Shown: positions 31,946 through 44,268, numbered from the stretch's first letter. The stretch: DNA of 64,000 nt from Simmondsia chinensis (GCA_018398585.1 JAGTTD010000021.1:23403107-23467106); one strand, 5' to 3'. Numbers and translations: made by a program. Notes: a model not told the origin generated them from the letters alone.

Positions 31946-32541
31946 TGTAAGGAATAAAACTTAATGCAGAAGCGTAAAATCCTGGTAACAAGATTCGATT
32001 CAAATAATATGACTCACACAAAACAAGAAGTAAACAAATATGGAGAAAGAAAGAACGAAACAAGAACACACAATATTTACGTGGAAACCCCTCTACAATC
32101 GAGAGGGGAGAAAACCACGGGCGGAGATGGAGATTCTTTATTATCTGAACGGAAGAATTACAACGACACTTCCCAGAACGAGATATATGGAAGAATTACA
32201 ATCACTCCCTCTGGACTCTCGTAACACTCAAATATTTTGGAGGAATTACAAAAATCACCTATTTTCTCTCAATGGCGATGCCTCACCTTTGATTGGATCA
32301 TAATTGGAGTTGAATTCACTTAAGCCGAAACCCTAAGCCCTTATTTATAGAAGGCGGCTAGGGTTTGCGGAAAACGACTCCCGATCGATCGGCCAAGTGC
32401 CAATCGATCGACCCTCCCTTGGCCAAAAATCCTGAATCTTTTCTTAAATCACCCGATTGATCGGATTCCCTCCCGATCGATCGGTAACCCTACGGCAACC
32501 CTATAAAAAATAAAACAAGTAATTTGAGACATAACCTAACA
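31946..32541 (-). mobile_element. Solo LTR of the Copia-like family
   Basis: It is closely similar to the LTRs at 24.2 and 25.5 kb (GATTCGATTCAAATAATATG, TTTACGTGGAAACCCCTCT, CGATCGATCGG words). It starts TGTAAGG, ends CCTAACA, and has a 5-bp duplication AAATA at 31941-31945 and 32542-32546. It lacks the 43-44 bp extension that both LTRs of the 24.2-26.1 kb element carry beyond the TGTTAGG end. Confidence 0.9.
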
Positions 32542-33077
32542 AAATATTTTGATAGTATTATTAATTTTATATAATCGTAGTTTTAGATAATATTAAATAT
32601 TTATTTAAAGTGACGTGTTTTTTTTGGTCTTATAAAGTTTCATCCCCCTCCCACAAGCGTGAGCAGTTACGTTATGCTCTTTACTGTTATTATATTATTA
32701 ACCTTGATAATATAGTTTTAATTTTATAAAATAATTCATTTTTAAGATTATTTACTTTATTAGTCCTTACAGTTTCAGACTAAAATTGTAAAAAAAATTC
32801 AATTTACGGAAACATGTAAATGCTAATTAATGTTATAATTTTCACTACAAAGTAACATATATTTCAACATTCGAAATTGACACAATACACAAACTATAAA
32901 GACTAATGGCGTGGATGATACAAGTCAAAAAAATAAGGGAAAAATGGAATCCCACATTAGTGGACTAGAAGAGGATATACCAACTTATATAACATAAGAG
33001 CTATGCCACCCATTACGAATTGGTTTTGGGATGCAATTTCCTTTAATATGTAATAATAATAAATAACTCTTCTTTTT

Positions 33078-33220
33078 GTTAGCCTTGTACATGACCTCGA
33101 TTTTCGTCCTTATGATATTATTGAAAGCTCTTCGAGCCTTTGGCAAAAGCTCGTACTCTTTTAGTTTTGTTCCGGAGTTTTGTTCCTCATAAATGAATTT
33201 CTCTTATCAAATAAATCGAA
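33078..33220 (+). mobile_element. L1-type LINE tail
   Basis: Contains GTACATGACCTCGATTTTCG and ends TTTCTCTTATCAAATAAA, the closing style of plant L1 3' UTRs. Short, 5'-truncated, non-coding. The surrounding 32.55-33.6 kb holds no gene. Confidence 0.4.
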
Positions 33221-33599
33221 TTACCTAAGGCGTACTATTTTTGGCCTATTGGCAAGTTCCGTGTAGATTCACTCATTCGAAAGAGCTTTCGCTCAACAAT
33301 CTATGCAACTCTTTCAACGGAATTGAGGGTCCGTGTTTAGTTCTATTCACTAAGAAATTGCTATTCCTTTCTGGGTCCCAACTTCTCGAGTGTGCCCGTG
33401 ACCCAATTCATGTATCTTATTACTACATAGTTATAGTTTTCTGTGCGATATAAATCTTTCGACAATTGTACTATTTATAAATCAACACCGTTATATTCTT
33501 TAAGGCAATTTTCATGCTCCTATAAACTGAACTTGATACACTAAATATTTAATTTAATTTTATGTTTTCCAATGTTTTGTATGGTTTGATAAGAAGATA

Positions 33600-33880
33600 A
33601 GAAGTTGTCTTCCTCAGTCGTCAATCAAACGAGCGTGCTTGGCAGCGACTGTATGATCTGGGCTACGAGGAATGGGATTATCTTCAAGGATCTAGTCAGT
33701 GATCCAAGTTGGGTGATTAGAGAAATTTAGAAATTAGTTTGGTATCAGATCAATTTTGTCATCTAGATTGGGGCCGAGGGCCTACATATTTGCTGATCTT
33801 GATACTAATCGTATATAGACTTTTGATATATATGAAATTACTCGCTTGCCTTTTGGCCAAAAATAAAAAAAAAAATTTCT
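33600..33880 (+). mobile_element. L1-type LINE 3' UTR fragment
   Basis: A GC-moderate stretch with TTTGGTATCAGATCAATTTT and CTTGCCTTTTGGCCAAAAAT closes in an A-run (about 33862-33880), consistent with a retroposed 3' UTR. No target duplication was identified. Confidence 0.4.
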
Positions 33881-34133
33881 TTATTATATTGTTATATTAC
33901 GAATTAGGTATTTAAATTAAATAGTTTCAATATTTTCCTAGCTAATTGAAAATCTTAACAACCCCATAAAATGTCGGCATAATCAGTGTAACTAAATATA
34001 CAATAATTTTTTTATTATATTATTAAGTATATTTACTGAATTAAATCCATTTAGTTTTTTCCATAAGTAAATTAAAAAAAAAACCTTAATAACTCCATAT
34101 AAAACGTAGGCATAATAAGTGCAACCATTAAAT

Positions 34134-34237
34134 TTTTTTCTGATAATTAGCGAGAAGAAACTCGTAATATAAAAACTGGCATTCCACAGAGAGACCTGCA
34201 AATACACATGAACTGTAGATAAGAAAAAATAACGGAT
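34134..34237 (-). mobile_element. 104-bp L1 LINE tail with 10-bp target duplication
   Basis: On the minus strand it ends AGTTTCTTCTCGCTAATTAT and a poly-A run. ACCATTAAAT flanks it at 34124-34133 and 34238-34247. Confidence 0.65.
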
Positions 34238-34247
34238 ACCATTAAAT

Positions 34248-35226
34248 ATATAATAACTCTTTATCAAATTATATTAGAAGGGTGCTTTGGTAAATGTGTT
34301 ACGAGATCATCTTTTTTTTTCCTCTATTTTTGATAAGACCTTTATATTTAAGATTTATAACTTTTTACGATAAAATTATAATTATATATTGCAGAAAGAT
34401 TTTTTCTGCATAACGAGGTGTTTTCAATACAAATTTATAAAATAACTTATAGATTATTAAGATAAAAATAAACACTGATAGCAGCAGATGGGGGATAGTC
34501 GGCCATGGTGCTGGGGTGAATCATAAAGGGTGTCGAATCGTGATATTGGATAATAAAAAGGCTTATGGTATTGAATATTTTAAGCTAATAAAATCTTTTT
34601 AAAAATCTTTTCGAATAAGTTGTAAAAAAAATATAAATTTTACATCTTTTTATATTTAGTAATAAAATATTGTCATAATTTTAAGCTATTAAAAGGACGA
34701 ACTAAATACAAGATAAGTATTAATAAGTGAACTAATTCCATTTAGATTTTTGATAAATAAAGAGAAAAGAACCCCAAATAAAAAATTAAAAAAAATACCT
34801 TATCCTATACTTATTTAGATATGTTAAATTAAGAGGGGTAAGGTAAAAAGAAATAAATAAATTATCTTTATTATATAATTAGATAAAAAAATATAAATAA
34901 AACAAGTTATAATTAAAATAAAGATAAAATTATCAAATTCTTTTAAAAATTTACTCCCCCACTCTTTACCCTTAATTCGGGGATTAAAGAAGGGTAATAT
35001 CCTCTTAAAAATTTACCACTCGTTACTTTTTTTTTTTTATCTTTTTGTTTAAAAATTTGTCAAAAAATAATAAAAAATTTATCTAATTATTTTTATCGTT
35101 GTTTATCCTCGCTATCCAATTGCCAAACGGATAGTAAATGTTGGCGCACCTAGTAGTTTTCCCAAAAAGGAAATCTCAACAAAGCCCATAAAATTGCACC
35201 CCAAGATAAGATATACGTCATTAAAA
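34248..35226. other. AT-rich promoter-distal region of the BAHD gene
   Basis: No coding frame or defined element; long A/T runs and possible MITE remnants near 34.8-35.1 kb ('attatctttattatataatt', 'aaattatcaaattc'). Confidence 0.35.
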
Positions 35227-35236
35227 CTATATAATA
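35227..35236 (+). promoter_or_regulatory. TATA box of the BAHD gene
   Basis: CTATATAATA lies about 165 bases before the start codon, followed by a CT/CA-rich leader. Position and composition fit a plant core promoter. Confidence 0.5.
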
Positions 35237-35392
35237 GCATCATTTTATTCATTTATTCATTCATATCTATACTTCACCAACAATATTTCCTTCATGTCCT
35301 GTATAATATCAATCACCTCCCCTCTCCCCCACCATTCTCTCTCTTCCAAAACCCAAATCAGAACCCTAAAATCAACTCAATTCTTACCCAAA

Positions 35393-38032
35393 ATGGCTCT
35401 TGATTTGAAAAAATCCCCAAATCTCCCACCTTGCAAATTCAAAACAAACCCAACTCCAATTTACCCTAACCCACCGACCCCATTAACAACCCTTGATCTC
35501 TCCCCAATCGACGATCAAGATTTGCTCCAATTCTACATCAAGTTCCTCTACCTTTACAAACGCTCAGTGGGTGTCGAAAAGCTGAAGGCGTCGCTGGCGA
35601 GGGCGATTTCCGAGTACTACCCGTTAGCGGGGAGGGTGAGGTTGGGATCGGGTAAGAAACCAAACGGGGAAACGAGGCGGGTCGTGGAGTGTAATGGGGA
35701 GGGGGCCTTGTTCGTCGAGGCGGAAATGGAGTATACTGCTATGGAGTTCTTGGAGATTGCAGGGAAGCCGAGTGGTTCATGGAATCAATTGTTGTATAGG
35801 GTTGATGGGATTCGGTTTTTGGATTTGCCGGTTCAGAGTTTCTTTGATCTCCCTCCTATTCTTGTTCAGGTACGGTTTTTTCTTTGATCCGTGAGTCTAG
35901 TATAAGAATATCACATTAATATTGTTAAAGTAAAGAGATCAATATATAAATTTAGTGAATTACTCAATTTATTATCAATTAGTTTTTGAATATGGATCTC
36001 ATATATACCAAATTCATAGATTAGGTTAGGGCTTAAAAGCCCGATGCAATTTAACATTTTCTTTTTTTAATTTTGAAAATTTTTCAATAGTACATCGAAG
36101 TACTGAAAATTTTTATCAGTTGGGTGCTGTGTACAATCAATTTTCGCTGGATAGTGCTACTAATATATATAATTAAAATAATATATATTAGATATATTTG
36201 TATTTATTTTGATATGGGATTACAATAAAAGATACATATATCTTATTAAAAAAAGTGTCGTTTCAAAAAATAAAAAATCATAAGATTATAATTGAAAAAA
36301 CTTATATATTATTAAAATTATATTCATATTATCAATTTATTATACAGTCTATCCAATTTTAACAAAAAGTCATCCCATCACAAAATTTTTTGAATTTCAA
36401 GATGCAACATTTTTCTTATCTAGACTGGAATAAGATTACGTCTAATTGGGAGTTTTTATAATTATTGATTTGTGATTTGTAATTACTAAAAACTAGATTT
36501 TAGAAATAATTTTTTCTTACTTATTTGTTATTTTTAATTTTAAAAAATTAAAAATTTTTACTTTACTAGTTTACACGCGTAGGTAAGAGATCGGTGATTT
36601 CTGTTGATAATGAGAGATGTCACCAGGATAGCCGTACAAGTGGAATGGCAGACAAAAAGATATGCCTACATTCATGTTGTTGGATTCCCCGTTCTTGCAA
36701 TCGATTGCGTAGAAATTAAGCTCCATTTTGATAAATGTTGTAACTAAAGCAACATATTCAGTACCTCAGGGGTTCCCGCCTACGCAGGGTTGGGGGCGGA
36801 TGTACGCAGCCTTCCTCCTTTATGGTGTTAACCGAAAGAGAGGTTGTTTCCCAGTGCTTCCAACCTGAGGGTGAGGACTTTCCAAGAGGTCACCCATCCT
36901 GGTACTACTCTCGCCCAAACACGGTTAACTTAGAAGTTCTAATGGGATCCGATGACAGCGTTTTGGTGCCCTCTTTGGTCCATCCATGTTGTAACTATAA
37001 ATGTTGTAACTATAAATGATAATTTGATTCGTTATCAAAACTTTATGATGTTTTGTATTCGGTTTTAATGGACATACATTATACTTTTCTTATTTTTATT
37101 GTTATTATTATTGATGGTCTTCTATTTGTTACTTGTTTCTTTAGGTAACTAATCTCAAGTGTGGCGGGATGATCCTATGCATCGGTATCAATCACCACAT
37201 ATGCGACGGCATTGGCGGCTTCCAATTCCTAAAAACATGGGCCCACATCAGCGCAAACCCTGATTCCGATCTCCCAGTCAAACCGTTCCACGAGCGCCAC
37301 CTCTTAAAACCCAGATCCCCTCTAAAAATTCCCGATACTCATCCAGTATACGTAGATTTGGATTCCGACAACAATAACAACAACAACGACGACGATCAAA
37401 TGAACATATTACAATACATTGAGTCCCAGCCCCTAGTCCCAGTTTCAGTTAAATTCACCTCCTCACAAATCCAAAAAATTAAACAACAAACCCAAAACCT
37501 AAAATGCACAAGCTTCGAAGCCTTAACAACCCACACGTGGCGGTCATGGGTCAAATCCCTTGACCTTCCACGTGGACAGAAAGTCAAACTCCAGATCGCA
37601 GTCAGCGTAAGGAAAATCGCAAACCCACCATTACCAGAGGGGTATTATGGGAACGGTCAAATCCTGGGGTGCGCTGAGTCAACGGTGAACGAGTTGACCG
37701 ACAAAGATTTCACCCACGTAGTCAAACTAGTACAGCAAGCAAAGTCGGAACTCACAGATGAAACAGTAAGGGAATTAGTGGATATGTTGGAGGGCAAAAG
37801 GGTCAAAATAGACTTGTCCAAGGTGTTTATGTTGTCGATGTGGGGGAGATTAGGGTTGGAAAATTTGGATTTTGGAGAAGGAATGCCCTTGCATTTTGGG
37901 CCACTTGTGAGTACACATGAGTTCTGCTTGCTTGTTCCTGTTGCTGGTGAGCCTGACTCGTTAAGAGCAATTATGTCTGTTCCTGAAAGCGCTGCAGAAA
38001 AGTTCGAGTATTATATGACTCAAGATTCTTGA
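35393..38032 (+). CDS. BAHD acyl-CoA-dependent acyltransferase
   Basis: Cytosolic enzyme that transfers an acyl group from acyl-CoA to an alcohol or amine. Exons 35393-35869 and 37145-38032 join in phase 0 (VQ|VTNLKCGGM) to 454 residues, the usual family length. Seen: the N-terminal LPPCKF-TNPTPIYPNPP and TLDLSPIDDQ signature, EYYPLAGR, and the catalytic HHICDG (HxxxD) opening exon 2. The second hallmark, DFGWG, reads DFGEG (residues near 405), with Trp replaced by Glu. Overall it resembles the coniferyl-alcohol acyltransferase / hydroxycinnamoyl transferase-like clade, but the substrate is inference. A polar DSDNNNNNNDDDQ stretch follows the first third of exon 2 and looks like a surface loop expansion. 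The 1.3 kb intron carries a 5S SINE. Confidence 0.92.
35925..36060 (+). repeat. Third copy of the dispersed repeat, in the BAHD intron
   Basis: The word order 'agagatcaatatataaatttagtg', 'ttactcaatttatta', 'aattagttttt' and 'agcccgatgcaatttaaca' matches the copies at 5.83-6.41 kb with AT-drift. Its nature is unknown. Confidence 0.45.
36747..36985 (-). mobile_element. 5S-derived SINE, full-length, in the BAHD intron
   Basis: Minus-strand order: ACCAAAGAGGGCACCAA leader, CATCGGATCCCATTAGAAC, AAGTTAACCGTGTTTGGGC (A-box), CAGGATGGGTGACCTC (C-box), TCCTCACCCTCAGG, then the tail with GGCTGCGTACATCC, CCTGCGTAGGCGGGAACCC. ATGTTGTAACTA flanks it at 36735-36746 and 36986-36997; the right flank is itself a tandem duplicate of the same word. 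It is antisense to the host gene. Confidence 0.93.
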
Positions 38033-38361
38033 AGGGCATCATGAGAAGAAGATCCATGGTGAAAAGGTAATGGGTGTTGAGAAATAAGTTTGTGGGTTTC
38101 GTTTGGGAGATGTTAATGTCGAAGCACGTTTTATTGTTGTTAGGGCATTCACGTGGCAAAAGAAACATTACCCCTCACTAAATAAGAGCCAATTGATTGC
38201 TTCTAAATGTTGTGACACCAGCTTTTCTCTTTTCGCTTATATGTATTGTTTTAGTTTGGATTTTAGGTTATCATGGAATGTGTAATTGTAGAATAAGATT
38301 AAGATTTGTTAATTGTTATTTTGTTACTACATTATGTTGTGTCGATTTGATTTGTATTTGG
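38033..38361. other. 3' UTR and flank of the BAHD gene
   Basis: No further gene; transcription of the BAHD gene presumably ends here, just before the poly-T edge of a minus-strand LINE. Confidence 0.4.
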
Positions 38362-41300
38362 TTTTTTTTTTTTTTTTTTGAACATAAAGAGGCCCGCAGG
38401 CAAGAACTACATTGCTAAAAGATCATTGTTTACAAGGGAAGCAAGTGCGGGAGGGCACATCTCCCACCAGCCATGCGAACATCGACCATCAAAATGACGA
38501 GAAGCAACAAAGTGGGCTACTCTATTACAAGATCTAGGTGCCCAACGAAACAAAAAAGCATCAAAAGAACTAGAAGATGACCTAATAGCGATGTCCTCAA
38601 TAACAGCCATACAATCCCATGAAGGGGAGACACGATTCAGAATAAAGTCAACAGCCTGTTTGCAATCCGACTCAACAATCACATTTTTGCAACCGAAAGA
38701 GGAGGCAAAGGAACAAGCAGCACGAATAGCCATGGCTTCAGCAACAAGGGGAGAGGACGCAAGCATGGATCCGCACCGACCTCCTATGAGATGACCCGAG
38801 CATGAACGTGCGACGATTGCGAGAGCAGATGGGGAGGCGTCCGAAAAAGCAACATCGGTATTGATCTTGATCCAGCCCGATGGAGGAGGCTCCCATCTGG
38901 AAGGGAGATTGTGATCCGTAGCAAGAGGGACGGTTGGTGCTCCAGGATCGCGATGATGAAGAGACTCGAGCTCAGAAGCAGCAACAGCAGCCTTAAGAGC
39001 CACTTGACCCGGATCAGGCATAATATTTTTGAAAATGAAGTCACATCTGGTCTTCCAAATTTCCCAATATCAAGAAGCAACCCTGTTAAGATCATCATTA
39101 GAGAAACACGGGTTTGTACACATCGATTCCCACCAATATTGGAGGCTCCAGAAGCCCTCATTGGATGGTTTGAAGCCTAAGGAGGATGCAAAACAAGAAA
39201 CCCTCGCCCACGGTGCTCGGTGGTTTCAGGGATACCATCACACCAGGGGCAAAAGGGAAGAGGTTTGAGCATTCTTTTCCAAAGATTTTCGGACGTTGCA
39301 AGAGAATTTGAAAGAGCTCTCCACATGAAAAGTTTGACAGTTGGAGCAAAGGAGAGGGACCATAAAGCGCGCCAACTTTTTGGGGAACAACCCCTGAAGC
39401 CAGAAGATGCAAAATCCGAATTCATCGAATCATGAAAAGCTACCTAGGCTCGATAACCAGATTTAACAGAGTATGACCCTTGCTTATGAAGTGCCAAATT
39501 AGAGAATCATCTCGAAAAGGGTTCCCCACGGAAATGGAAGTGATAGTTAATATCCTCGGAAGAGAAAAAGCGGGAAAGAAGATCAACTTTCCATCTTCTT
39601 GAATCATGGCAAATAAGTTGAGAAACCAGCGACAAACACTGATCCCCCCTCGGTCTGGAGCCAACCGAGAAGGATGGGAGACTCAGGATCCATTTGTCTC
39701 TCCAAATATCGATAGATTTGCCATTGTTAACATTCCATCGAATGCCCTTAACAATAAAGTCCTGCCCTCAATGAAGCTCCTCCATCCCCAAGAGGGGTTG
39801 TGGCCAAGGGAAGCGTCAAAAATAGTGCCATTTCTGAAATAAGTCCCTTTAAGAATACGGACCCAAAACGCACCAAGGTCTTGGATAGCACGCCACACTT
39901 GTTTAGCAATGAGGGCAATGTTAACACCACATAGATCCCTAAAGCCGAGCCCCCCCAAATCTTTTGGTTTAGTAAGCTTATCCCAACTACTCCAATGGAC
40001 CCCTTTATCCTCCCAAGAACCCCCCTTCCACCAAAAGCGAGCAATCGCACTATTGATTTTTCTTGTGAACGTGGTTGGAAGTTTGTAACATGGTATGACG
40101 AAATTGGGGATTGTAGAGATGACAGATTTAAGAAGCACCTCCCTACCCGCATGAGACAGGAGTTTATTTAAACTTTTGCAAGAAAATTCCATTCCACTTG
40201 ATCATAAGCTTTCTTAAGGTCAAGTTTGAGGGCCATATAACATTTGCCCCCTTTCCTTTTTATTTTGGAGCACATGAAAAGCTTCATGAGCAACGAAAAT
40301 TTTATCTTGTATTTGTCTCCCTTTAATGAAGGCAGATTAAAAAGAGGAGATGATATGGTTCATAAAAGGTTTTAGACGATTAGAAATGATTTTATATCTA
40401 AAATTGCAAAGACCAATTGGACGGAAATGGTTTAAAGATGTCGGTTTTTGGTTTTTTGGAATAAAAACAATGTTGGTATTAATGAGATTTTTTAACATTT
40501 TTCCATTTTGAAAGAAACTTTCAACCGCTTCGCAAACGTCATTTGCAGTAATATCCCAACAAGAGGTTTAAAAAATACCAGGAAACCCATCAGGGTCAGG
40601 GGCTCTGTAGCCCCCAAGCTACTTTGCGGCCGACCATATCTCCTCACGTGACACCTGCTTGGTAAGCTCTTGGTTCATGAAGGGATTGACTTTTTCTTGG
40701 ATTAGTTGGGTCACTTCCTCTACTCTTGTAGTGGTCCGACTTTGATAGAGCTTCCGAAAGCGGGACGAGACAAGGTGCTTGATGGTAGCCGGTTCAACTA
40801 CCCACTCATCATCATTGCCTTTGAGTCGTTTGATCTCATTTTTCTTGTTTCTGTAAATTGTGGAAGCGTGGAAGAGTCGAGAATTCCGATCCCCATAAGA
40901 AATCCAATTAATCCTAGATCGCCGGGGCCAGTGCCTCTCTTCCTTTTCCCACCAATCCATAAGCTCTTTTTTCAAGTTCTCTTCCTCTTCCTTTTCAGTT
41001 TGCGTATTTCCTCTACTTTGAAGTTCAATTAAACGATTGGAGATGAACTCAAATCTGACCTTACGTTCCTTCCTTCTAGAAATGCTCCAATCCTTTAGCT
41101 TTTTGCGACATGACTGAGTTTTCTTCACGAGCCTAAACATTCTAGACCCTCTACCGTTATACGTTCATCCTTGACGAATCGTATCCCTACAATCATCCTC
41201 AAGGAGCCATTTAGTTTCAAATTTGAAATCTCGATTTGATTTTCTATTTTCTCCTTCAAGGAGTAAGAGAAGAGGAGAGTGATTTGAACCAATAGCGGGA

Positions 41301-41835
41301 AGAAGAGTGACCGAAGCTTTAGGAAATAAAGATTGCCACTCATAATTCCCTGCCACCTTATCAATATACACTTTCACATTCCTTTCACCCCCTTGTTTAT
41401 TGGATCATGAAAATTGGTACCCTTTAGATGGGAGTTCAATCAGGTTAGAAACATCAAAAAAATCCAACAACTAGGAGAGTTGATAATCAGATACATCGTT
41501 ACCAAAGAGTTTGTCTTGAGGCGATGAGATGGAATTGAAATCCCCCGAGAAGACAATAGGAGTGCTACAATTCTCAAATTCCTTATGAAAAGATCTCCAA
41601 AAAGCTGATCTTTTGTCTCTATTCGGCTCACCGTACAAAAAAATATGGGACCACTCCTTATCGGGCCCAGGGTCCGAGATTTTTGCTTCGATGAACTTAT
41701 CTGTGACTTTCCCAATCTCAAGCATAAAGATGGGGAAAGCTAAATATGTGGAATGGAGTTATAGGGATTTGGCAAAGAATGAGCCACTCACTTTCAATGG
41801 GTGGGGCACAGATAAGCAGATGAGCAAATGAAGTG
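38362..41835 (-). mobile_element. L1-type LINE, 5'-truncated and internally deleted
   Basis: Minus-strand LINE whose poly-A tail appears as an 18-base T-run at 38362-38379. From the right: endonuclease end (about 41.47-41.73 kb: WSHIFLYGEPN, IVFSGDFNSI), linker (40.6-41.14 kb: ISYGDRNSRLFHA), RT start (about 40.2-40.62 kb: IVFIPKNQKP, HFRPIGLCN, FVAHEAFH), RT thumb (39.68-40.19 kb: LLSHAGREVLLKSVI, FWWKG, LGGLGFRD), zf-RVT (39.16-39.43 kb: LFMWRALSNSLAT, CPWC) and RNase H (38.4-39.0 kb). Frameshifts divide every domain. The RT palm with its YADD-type motif is missing. Confidence 0.9.
38407..39021 (-). pseudogene. RNase H domain of the L1 LINE
   Basis: A 204-residue reading keeps most of an RVT_3-type RNase H: GWIKINTDVAF (first Asp), AEAMAIRAA (Glu), VIVESDCKQAVDFI (Asp) and the closing RVAHFVASRH. 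The catalytic D-E-D set is visible, so this part is well preserved, but it is cut off from an active reverse transcriptase by frameshifts and deletion. Confidence 0.85.
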
Positions 41836-41852
41836 AGAATCACAATATACCC

Positions 41853-42040
41853 TTTTTTTTTTTTTTAAAGAGGTATTGGGCTGCTCCAACCCAATCAAAC
41901 CTCAGCCTTTGAGAACAACCCACGAGTCCCATAGGCAGGTAAGTCATGAATATATTCTCACCGAAAATCAAACTCCTAACCCCTGAGCGATAACGGCATG
42001 GTTAGGAGGCGTCGCCAATTAAGACACCCTTATGATGGGC
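41853..42040 (-). mobile_element. tRNA-derived SINE, copy 1
   Basis: Minus-strand SINE ending in a 14-base A-run (T-run at 41853-41866). It shares with 51.73-51.91 kb the words GTCTTAATTGGCGACGCC (A-box region), AGGGGTTAGGAGTTTGATTT (B-box region), GAATATATTCATGACTTACC and GGTTTGATTGGGTTGG. No clear target duplication; it borders the truncated 5' end of the L1 LINE. Confidence 0.75.
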
Positions 42041-43646
42041 AAATTGTTAAAGAAGCCCTTATGCTTACTATCCTTGAGAATCGAAACTATGACCAGCAAG
42101 AGATAGAAGAAAGCATAGACTACCAGTATATACATACATATATATATGTAAAGTTACATAATATGACAAAATAAATGATGCACTTGTCGCAACCTCATTA
42201 AAAATCTTGGAGGATCCAAGCAACTGCTTAGATTGCTTTTAAGTTTTGAGCAGTCTTGAATACATGATGGTTGTACTAAATAGTTACGTAACTACAATTG
42301 ATAGACTACAAAATTCAATGTTATGGACTAAATATAGTTGTTATTAGAAGTCACATTTGGTCTTAAATCCAATACAAGATACCAAGATCACGAGACATTC
42401 TGATATCTCAAACTTCGAAGACCCGAGCAAAGGGCAATTAATGCCTAGGCTACAAGTTATCTTACACGAATGTGAACTTTCTGAGGCAGAAACTTGCATA
42501 TGGAATTACCTTTTTTTGTTTGGTCGAACATGGAATTACTAAAATTTCTAATTTTTCTCAATTTGTGCCTACAACTAACAATATCGGGATACCCCAAAAG
42601 GAATCGCATCTTATGCTTGATTTGAACAAGTTAAGATCAAAAATTAACCCAGAATCAAAAGTAAAGAGAGAGAAAAACTATAGGTTTGATATTAAAATTA
42701 TTGAATGGGCAAAACAACCGGCCATTAGAGCTATTCCAAGGGAAAACTATCTAAAACCGTAAAATGCAAAATTACTAAGATGCCATATATTATTCGCAAA
42801 ACATAAGTTAAAATGGCCAAAAACTGGGTTTGAATACTACTTCGGTCTAGTATAAAAACTATGGACGTTTTGCAACCGCATATCAGTGTTGCTGATCCAT
42901 CCATTTAAGTTCCGACAGTTTAATTGCTCCATAAAATCTCTGATTACTCATCTTACATCAGTGATTCACATGCTTTAATAGATTCCACCATTACGTGATG
43001 ATAAAGAAACGATCAATTATGATGTTTGCCTCATTCTTGCTTTAAAAAAAAAAAAAAAGAATTATTATAATAGAAGTATTAGTGGCCCATATGCTAAATG
43101 GGCCACAGAGGCCCATAGACTCCCTCCAAGATGTCTTTCATAATATCCGCAACGCTCATTTGACAACAGAATAAAGGTGACGACGTGTTGGTACCCTCTT
43201 TAATGACTCCCTTTTATTAAGTATATCTAAATAAAAGTAAGATAACATTTCACCCTCCCCTCCTCACGTCTTTTATCTAATTGTCAAATAAGGATTAAAT
43301 ATCTCGTTTCATCTGGTCACAAATTGTCACCAGATAAAATTGATAGCGAACTTATTTTATATTTGATATATGGGATTACATAGGAGTAGCCACGTAATAA
43401 AAGAAGATCTGCGAATAAAAGAAAATTATCACTTAGATATTATGAGGTTTAAGCATTTATCACTTAGGTACCTGATATTTTAATATATATAATAGAGTAC
43501 TCTTAAGGTTTGAGTATTTTTTTACTTAAGTACCCTTTGACGGAATTTGATGAATTTTTATAGGAATATAATAAATTTTATACAAAAAATATTGATGTAA
43601 TACATGAATATGATAATATATATAAGTTAGTACCAATATTTTATCC
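42041..43646. other. Intergenic region, no gene recognised
   Basis: Open frames of 61-96 codons at 42.36-42.76 kb match nothing known. A TA/CA-type microsatellite lies near 42125-42150 and an A-run near 43044-43058. The remainder is AT-rich. Confidence 0.35.
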
Positions 43647-43808
43647 TTTAGGGTGTTAACCTGAAGAGAGACTGTTTTTCAGTGCCCCCAACCTAAGGGT
43701 AAAGACTTCCCAGGAGGTCACCCATCTTGGTACTACTCTCGTCCAAGCATGCATAACTTTGAAGTTCTAATGGGACCCAGTAATAGCATGTTGGTGCCCT
43801 CTTTGGTT
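43647..43808 (-). mobile_element. 5S-derived SINE lacking its RTE tail
   Basis: Minus-strand: ACCAAAGAGGGCACCAACAT leader, ACTGGGTCCCATTAGAAC, TTATGCATGCTTGGACGAG, CAAGATGGGTGACCTCC (C-box), TCTTTACCCTTAGGTTGGGG, then CAGTCTCTCTTCAGG. It stops at about 43647, before the GTACATC...GGCGGGAGCCC portion of the tail. No target duplication was found, so the end was probably lost after insertion. Confidence 0.85.
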
Positions 43809-44260
43809 GTCAAGATACGTAAATGATAAGAGATTTTCTAAAATGTGCCCAAATGGACCATGATAATCCATATTGATTGCATATAAATTGTCGTTCCTCT
43901 GTTGGTAAATTAATACATTGTTATAGAAAATTGATCACGTAATTAATGCAATGTATTTTAATTGGAGAATATATTATAAATTTTATAAAACAATAATAAT
44001 ATCTTTTTTTAATATCATAAAATTAGATAATTTATAAATAATTAATATATCTTATTATGTGTCTAATAGACACATATTAGAAAGACCCAGTTGACATGAT
44101 AATTTAATTTAAATTTATTGCATATTAGATATTTGTTCATTTTTTAGAATGAAGTGTACAGTGCTGAAGTAAACAAGCGAAGCACCTGATAATATCTCCT
44201 CACATGGTTATCATGAGCAGTATATTCTTTGGTTTCATCCAAAGTTTGTGCTGATATTCC
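43809..44260. other. AT-rich distal promoter region of the MAP kinase gene
   Basis: No coding signal or defined element was seen. Confidence 0.35.
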
Positions 44261-44268
44261 CAAACCTC

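Noticed and set aside
42357..42762. Two overlapping plus-strand frames (61 and 96 codons)
   Set aside because: There is no family similarity, start context or splice support; composition is like the surrounding intergenic DNA.
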